From: Thermoleophilia bacterium SCSIO 60948
Lineage (GTDB): Bacteria > Actinomycetota > Thermoleophilia > Solirubrobacterales > 70-9
Direction: 5' to 3'
Length of the DNA: 64,000 nucleotides
Assembly: GCA_021496505.1 (NCBI GenBank)
Contig: CP053031.1
Span: forward strand, 2,472,001-2,536,000
Shown here one piece after another: positions 59,983 through 64,000 of this stretch (the stretch's first letter is position 1; the number at the start of each line of letters is the position of its first letter). The notes under the pieces are model-generated. The model worked only from the letters and a program-made list of their open reading frames with translations. It ran no database searches and was not told the origin of the DNA. Position numbers and translations under genes: made by a program.

Positions 59983-61584
59983 GTGCCGCCGACCTTGTCC
60001 GACGGCGAGTCGAGATCCACGGCCCGCGCCGCGATCGGAGAACCGCTCGCGGTTCGCGTCGGCTTTGCCGGGGGGAACGCCAAGCGGGTGCTCGGCGGCG
60101 GCGTCGAGGCGATCGACGTCGACGCCGGTGACGAAGCGCCGCCGGGCGTCGCGGCCATCGTCGCCGATGCTGGTGGGCGCGAGGCCGAGCTCGAGGCGCT
60201 GGCGGCGAAGGCCGGAGTGCCGCTGATCGTCCTCGACACCGACGGTGCGCAAGGCCGTGGCCACCGAATCGGCGCGCCGGGCGACGGCAGGCTCGCCGCG
60301 GCGCCGACGCTCGACCCGCGCCAGGTCAACCCGATCGAGTTCCGCCACACCGAGGTCGCCGGCTTCGGCTGCCTCGTCAGCGGCGGGCGGGTCGCCGGGC
60401 TGGCGGCGGCGTTCGCGGAGCTGGCGGAGGCGGCGAGCGGAGAGCCGCTCGAGATCTACACGCTGCCCGGCGCCGAGCTCGGCGACGTCGACCCGCGCCA
60501 CCGCGTCCACGAGCTCGCGGCGCCGCGGCCGAAGGGCGTCGTTCGCAACGTCCGCTCGCGCCTCGGCATCCTCGACCACCCGGCCTTCCACGGCTCCGAA
60601 TGGGAGCGGGCGGGCTGGATCGCAAAGCTCTGCGCCTCGGGGATGCCGGTCGTCGTCGCGGGGATGTCAGATCGGCTGCGAGAGCTGCTCGGTCCCGAGC
60701 TCTCGGGGCTGCTCGAGGGCGTGAGCGCGGCGGCGCTGTCTGATCTCGACGAGCGCGAGCGGATCTCGGTCGGGCTTCGGCGCGCCGCCCTGCGAAACCA
60801 CTCCTCGATCGAGCGCTGGCGACAGATCGCGGCGTTTGCGGGGATCGAGGTCCCCGACCGGCCGAAGGTCTCGGTCGTCTTCGCGACCCGGCGCGAGGAG
60901 TGGCTTCCGTTCGGGCTCGCCCAGATCGAGCGCCAGTCCTATGAGCCGATGGAGCTCTGCGTCTGCCTGCACGGCCGCCGCTTCTTCTCCGAGGCGGCCG
61001 AGCAGACGATCCGAGACAACTACTCGGGTGAGTTCCAGGTGATCTGGGTCGACGAGGAGCTGACGCTCGGCGACGCCCTCAACTCAGGCGTCGCGGCGAC
61101 CGACGGCGAGCTCGTCACGAAGATGGACGACGACGACTTCTACAACGTCGACCACCTCTGGGACCTGATGCTGGCGAGCGAGTACTCGGGGGCGGCGCTG
61201 GTCGGCAAGGCGGCGGAGTTCGCGTATCTGGACTGGGTCGATCTGACGATCCGCCGCTTCATGGGCGACGCCGAGACCGACCACCCGAGACTTGCCGGCG
61301 GCGGGCTCGCCGCTCGCCGCAAGCCGCTGGAGGCGATCGGTGGCTGGCCGCAACGCTCGCGTGGCGAGGACACCTGGGTCGTCAAGAACATGAAGCGCTC
61401 CGGCGAGAAGACCCACCGCACCCACGGCTACGGCTACATCCTCAACCGCCACGGCCGCGGCCACACCTGGAACACCTACGCCGACTACTTCCTGATCCAG
61501 TCCCAGCGCGAGTACCGCGGCCTGCGCTTCGACGTCACGGCGATCGAGCCCCCGGCCGAGGACCTGGTGCCCCGCGGCGACTAG
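59983..61584 (+). CDS. Family 2 glycosyltransferase
   Basis: A 533-residue protein from GTG 59983. The N-terminal 195 residues are a variable domain without a clear family. The GT2 domain starts about residue 288 (KVSVVFATRREEWLPFGLAQIERQ), with the metal motif KMDDDDFY around residue 380 and GGGLAARR, then GWPQRSRGEDTWVV with a conserved ED near the base-binding end. It should transfer a sugar in the cytosol. The middle 665 bp are almost identical to the next GT2 gene, while both ends differ. The stop overlaps that of the convergent gene by 4 nt. Confidence 0.85.
   Translation: MPPTLSDGESRSTARAAIGEPLAVRVGFAGGNAKRVLGGGVEAIDVDAGDEAPPGVAAIVADAGGREAELEALAAKAGVPLIVLDTDGAQGRGHRIGAPGDGRLAAAPTLDPRQVNPIEFRHTEVAGFGCLVSGGRVAGLAAAFAELAEAASGEPLEIYTLPGAELGDVDPRHRVHELAAPRPKGVVRNVRSRLGILDHPAFHGSEWERAGWIAKLCASGMPVVVAGMSDRLRELLGPELSGLLEGVSAAALSDLDERERISVGLRRAALRNHSSIERWRQIAAFAGIEVPDRPKVSVVFATRREEWLPFGLAQIERQSYEPMELCVCLHGRRFFSEAAEQTIRDNYSGEFQVIWVDEELTLGDALNSGVAATDGELVTKMDDDDFYNVDHLWDLMLASEYSGAALVGKAAEFAYLDWVDLTIRRFMGDAETDHPRLAGGGLAARRKPLEAIGGWPQRSRGEDTWVVKNMKRSGEKTHRTHGYGYILNRHGRGHTWNTYADYFLIQSQREYRGLRFDVTAIEPPAEDLVPRGD
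60558..61222 (+). repeat. 665-bp near-identical direct repeat, copy A
   Basis: This segment of the GT2 gene is repeated at 63121-63785 at an offset of 2563 bp. By eye only one base differs (C at 60690, G at 63253). The borders are sharp: sequence identity drops at once to that of distant paralogues. No transposase or terminal inverted repeat is present, so recombination between genes is the likely cause. Confidence 0.95.
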
Positions 61585-62432
61585 CCCGAGAGCTTGCGCG
61601 AGCGGGCGCGATCGATCGCGAAGCGACGGGCTCGCCTGCCCTGCTGCTTGACCGTCCGCGTCCCCGAGCGGGCCGCCGACGGGACCACCGAGGCGGCGTC
61701 GCGGGCTTGGCGCGAGCGCATCGCCGCCCACGCCCTCGGGCTCAGCTCGGCGAGCCGGCGCTCGAAGAGCACGACGCGTGCGCGCTCGTGACGCGTGCGC
61801 AGGCGGTCGCGGGCGAGGACCTGCGAAACGGCGTCGAAGCGCGAGCGGTAGGTCGCCGAGCGGGCGCGGTTTCGCAGGTGCTCGCCGCGCTCGTCGGCCA
61901 GGCTCCCGAGACCGAGCGTGCCCGCCGTCTCGGCGAGGCCGCCGCCCGCGCGGGTGAGCTTGTGGACGCCGACCGTCCTGGCGGGCCCGCCGCCGGCCTT
62001 CGCCGCCACGATCCGTCGCCGCGCCGTCCGCGCGGCGACCGGGTCGACGCCGCTAAGCCTCGACGGGTGCCGTGGGACCGCTACGACGAGCCGGCCCCCG
62101 TCGCCCAGCTCCCGCTCGATCGCGTCGAGTGTCTCCCGGCCGAGCTCCACTCCGGCCGGGAGGTCGATCAGAAGCTCTTGATCCCTCGGCTCAGAGCGGA
62201 CTCTGCCGACGAGAGAGACGTGCGGATCCGGGTCGAGCAGCTCGCGCAGGGCGTCGCGCTGCGGCGAGCGCTCGTCGAGGCCCACCTCGACACGGAGGTG
62301 GCCGGGCCGTGCGCCGAGGGCCGAGTCGACGCTGAGCAGAACGTCGGCGACGCTCGCGCTCCCCGCGTCGACCACGACGAGGACGTCGCGGCCGGCGCTA
62401 CGTCCGTCCTGGGCTGGCTCCGGAGGCGTCAA
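61581..62432 (-). CDS. Hypothetical, degenerate glycosyltransferase-like
   Basis: A 283-residue protein from TTG 62432. The N-terminal 120 residues show a GT-A-like start (VLVVVDAGSASVADVLLSVDSAL, then RLVVAVPRHP), without DxD. The C-terminal part is very basic (many Arg, ending ARRFAIDRARSRKLSG) and helical. A distant relation to the 58379 gene is possible. It is convergent with one GT2 gene and divergent from the other. An accessory role in the same pathway is possible, but nothing shows it. Confidence 0.5.
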   Translation of the reverse strand: MTPPEPAQDGRSAGRDVLVVVDAGSASVADVLLSVDSALGARPGHLRVEVGLDERSPQRDALRELLDPDPHVSLVGRVRSEPRDQELLIDLPAGVELGRETLDAIERELGDGGRLVVAVPRHPSRLSGVDPVAARTARRRIVAAKAGGGPARTVGVHKLTRAGGGLAETAGTLGLGSLADERGEHLRNRARSATYRSRFDAVSQVLARDRLRTRHERARVVLFERRLAELSPRAWAAMRSRQARDAASVVPSAARSGTRTVKQQGRRARRFAIDRARSRKLSG

Positions 62433-62506
62433 GGGCGCGGATCGTAGCGGTGCGCTGCCCGCCGGACGGGGTCGGCGCGCCGTTTGCGCAATGCTCCCGC
62501 TCGCCC

Positions 62507-64000
62507 GTGGCCGACCCGGAGACGACAGAGCGAAAGAACGAGTGGACCTATCCGGAGCCGCCGCCCGAGACGATCGGGCGCCCGCTGCCGCTCGAGGTCG
62601 CGTTCCTGGGTGATGAGGCGCGCCATCCGCTCGGCGACCGGGTCAACGCCCACGGGCCCGGTCCGTCGAGCTGGCCGTCGCGGCTCGATCTGCTGATCGT
62701 CGATTCGGCGAGCGCCGCCGACCCCGCCGTGCTTTCCGCCGCGAGTGAGCGCGGGGCGCGGATCGTCGGGCTGCGGCGCGCCGGTACCCAGCCCTCGTCA
62801 CCAGCCGGCGTCGAGCTCGAGATCGGCGACGTGGCGGCGGGCGAGAACGCGCTGCCGCTCGCGCCCGCGCTCGACCCGACCCGCTTCAACCCGCTGCTCT
62901 TCAAGCGCGACGGCGTCTCCGGCTTCTGGGCGCTCGTCCGCCCCGGCGCCGACCTCGACCGCCTCGGCGAGGCCGACGAGCTGCTCGCCGAGGCCGCGAA
63001 CTACGAGCCGGTGACGCTCCGCGGTGTCCGCGGCATCCAGTTCCTCGAACTGCCGGAGGAGGTGATCCCAGGCTCGTCGGTCGAGGAGGACGATCCCGAG
63101 CTCCAGGACGCGCTGCAGAAGCGCCTCGGCATCCTCGACCACCCGGCCTTCCACGGCTCCGAATGGGAGCGGGCGGGCTGGATCGCAAAGCTCTGCGCCT
63201 CGGGGATGCCGGTCGTCGTCGCGGGGATGTCAGATCGGCTGCGAGAGCTGCTGGGTCCCGAGCTCTCGGGGCTGCTCGAGGGCGTGAGCGCGGCGGCGCT
63301 GTCTGATCTCGACGAGCGCGAGCGGATCTCGGTCGGGCTTCGGCGCGCCGCCCTGCGAAACCACTCCTCGATCGAGCGCTGGCGACAGATCGCGGCGTTT
63401 GCGGGGATCGAGGTCCCCGACCGGCCGAAGGTCTCGGTCGTCTTCGCGACCCGGCGCGAGGAGTGGCTTCCGTTCGGGCTCGCCCAGATCGAGCGCCAGT
63501 CCTATGAGCCGATGGAGCTCTGCGTCTGCCTGCACGGCCGCCGCTTCTTCTCCGAGGCGGCCGAGCAGACGATCCGAGACAACTACTCGGGTGAGTTCCA
63601 GGTGATCTGGGTCGACGAGGAGCTGACGCTCGGCGACGCCCTCAACTCAGGCGTCGCGGCGACCGACGGCGAGCTCGTCACGAAGATGGACGACGACGAC
63701 TTCTACAACGTCGACCACCTCTGGGACCTGATGCTGGCGAGCGAGTACTCGGGGGCGGCGCTGGTCGGCAAGGCGGCGGAGTTCGTCTACCTCGACGAGA
63801 TCGGAGTGACCGTCCGCCAGATCTCCCAGGACGTCGACACCCGGATGGCCGGCGGCGGCATGATGGCGCGCCGCCAGGCGCTCGTCGCCCAGCGCGGCTG
63901 GCCGCTTCGGACCCGCGGCGAGGACCTCGCGATGATCCGGATGTTCAACCGCAACGGCTACGTGATCCACCGGATCCCGCCGCACGGCTACATCCTCAAC
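62507..64000 (+). CDS. Family 2 glycosyltransferase, partial at window end
   Basis: From GTG 62507 the frame is open for 498 codons to the edge of the window, so the C-terminus is missing. The N-terminal 204 residues form a variable domain (PLEVAFLGDEARH, GVSGFWALVRPGADLDRL) with no close match to that of the previous GT2. Residues 205-426 are nearly identical to it, including KVSVVFATRREEW and KMDDDDFY. After that the sequence diverges again (EFVYLDEIGVTVRQ, then GGGMMARRQALVAQRGWP). The final visible part GYILN matches the paralogue. It is a GT2 paralogue with altered ends, likely another donor or acceptor. Confidence 0.85.
   Translation, partial: MADPETTERKNEWTYPEPPPETIGRPLPLEVAFLGDEARHPLGDRVNAHGPGPSSWPSRLDLLIVDSASAADPAVLSAASERGARIVGLRRAGTQPSSPAGVELEIGDVAAGENALPLAPALDPTRFNPLLFKRDGVSGFWALVRPGADLDRLGEADELLAEAANYEPVTLRGVRGIQFLELPEEVIPGSSVEEDDPELQDALQKRLGILDHPAFHGSEWERAGWIAKLCASGMPVVVAGMSDRLRELLGPELSGLLEGVSAAALSDLDERERISVGLRRAALRNHSSIERWRQIAAFAGIEVPDRPKVSVVFATRREEWLPFGLAQIERQSYEPMELCVCLHGRRFFSEAAEQTIRDNYSGEFQVIWVDEELTLGDALNSGVAATDGELVTKMDDDDFYNVDHLWDLMLASEYSGAALVGKAAEFVYLDEIGVTVRQISQDVDTRMAGGGMMARRQALVAQRGWPLRTRGEDLAMIRMFNRNGYVIHRIPPHGYILN
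63121..63785 (+). repeat. 665-bp near-identical direct repeat, copy B
   Basis: This is the second copy of the segment at 60558-61222. It covers codons 205-426 of the partial GT2 gene and differs by one base seen by eye. The frame is kept, so both genes stay intact. Confidence 0.95.

Noticed and set aside
60558-63785. Insertion sequence or composite transposon
   Set aside because: The 665-bp copies lie within coding frames, lack transposase and terminal inverted repeats and are explained better by gene conversion.

Overview
The window is GC-rich, densely coded chromosomal DNA. Its gene mix includes an ECF41 sigma factor coupled to a carboxymuconolactone decarboxylase, SARP/BTAD-type ATPase regulators, NarL-type two-component genes, a class I DhnA/FbaB aldolase and Tat-exported proteins. 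Together these point to an actinobacterium, most plausibly class Thermoleophilia (Solirubrobacterales-like). That placement is inference: there is no rRNA in the window, and the only RNA gene seen is tRNA-Leu(UAA) at 33915-33999.

Layout. (1) 32-2163: a thiamine-diphosphate enzyme and a small winged-helix-like protein. (2) 2201-7866: a visibly less GC-rich accessory patch. It holds a PD-(D/E)XK nuclease-like protein, a translationally coupled wHTH-HIT-HNH trio, a histidine phosphatase, a frameshifted zinc-ribbon gene and two small Cys/His proteins, one carrying a GreA/GreB-like C-terminal domain. It could be a defence or mobile island, but no integrase or transposase is present. (3) 7907-14444: a secreted nuclease, a Na+/H+ antiporter, and an oxidoreductase-CMD-ECF41 unit. 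(4) 14445-22458: a collagen-like Tat protein, a large glycosyltransferase fusion, gamma-glutamyltransferase, an EamA permease, Ohr/OsmC, and a divergent YceI/MarR pair with a clear operator palindrome. (5) 22459-31988: a regulatory intergenic region, two tandem 1200-residue BTAD-AAA-TPR regulators and a class III adenylate cyclase. (6) 32097-43560: housekeeping and regulatory genes (tRNA-Leu, ECF sigma, NarL-type kinase and regulator, O-methyltransferase, catalytically dead rhomboid, YbdK-like ligase, FBP aldolase, SNase, CsrA). (7) 43582-64000: a surface-glycan locus rich in sulfotransferases.

The last region is the most striking. In about 20 kb it carries seven sulfotransferase domains, including one fused to a MOP-type flippase and three tandem ATGA-coupled paralogues. 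It also has two secreted formylglycine-type sulfatases and at least five glycosyltransferase-like genes. The simplest reading is a locus that builds, exports, sulfates and remodels a sulfated cell-surface glycan. PAPS-supply genes and a formylglycine-generating enzyme are not in the window. At its right edge two family-2 glycosyltransferase genes share a 665-bp, almost identical core with unrelated flanks, which suggests recent gene conversion.

A second possible novelty is regulatory. Two intergenic regions, upstream of the small ORF and cupin at 14444-14713 and upstream of the BTAD regulators at 23090, each contain three TTGC units at exact 11-bp spacing with first bases G-A-G. This resembles the direct-repeat operators of SARP/BTAD activators. 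Several genes lack a plausible start codon (19777-20532, 47648-49183) or are frameshifted (6636-7049), so assembly errors should be kept in mind.
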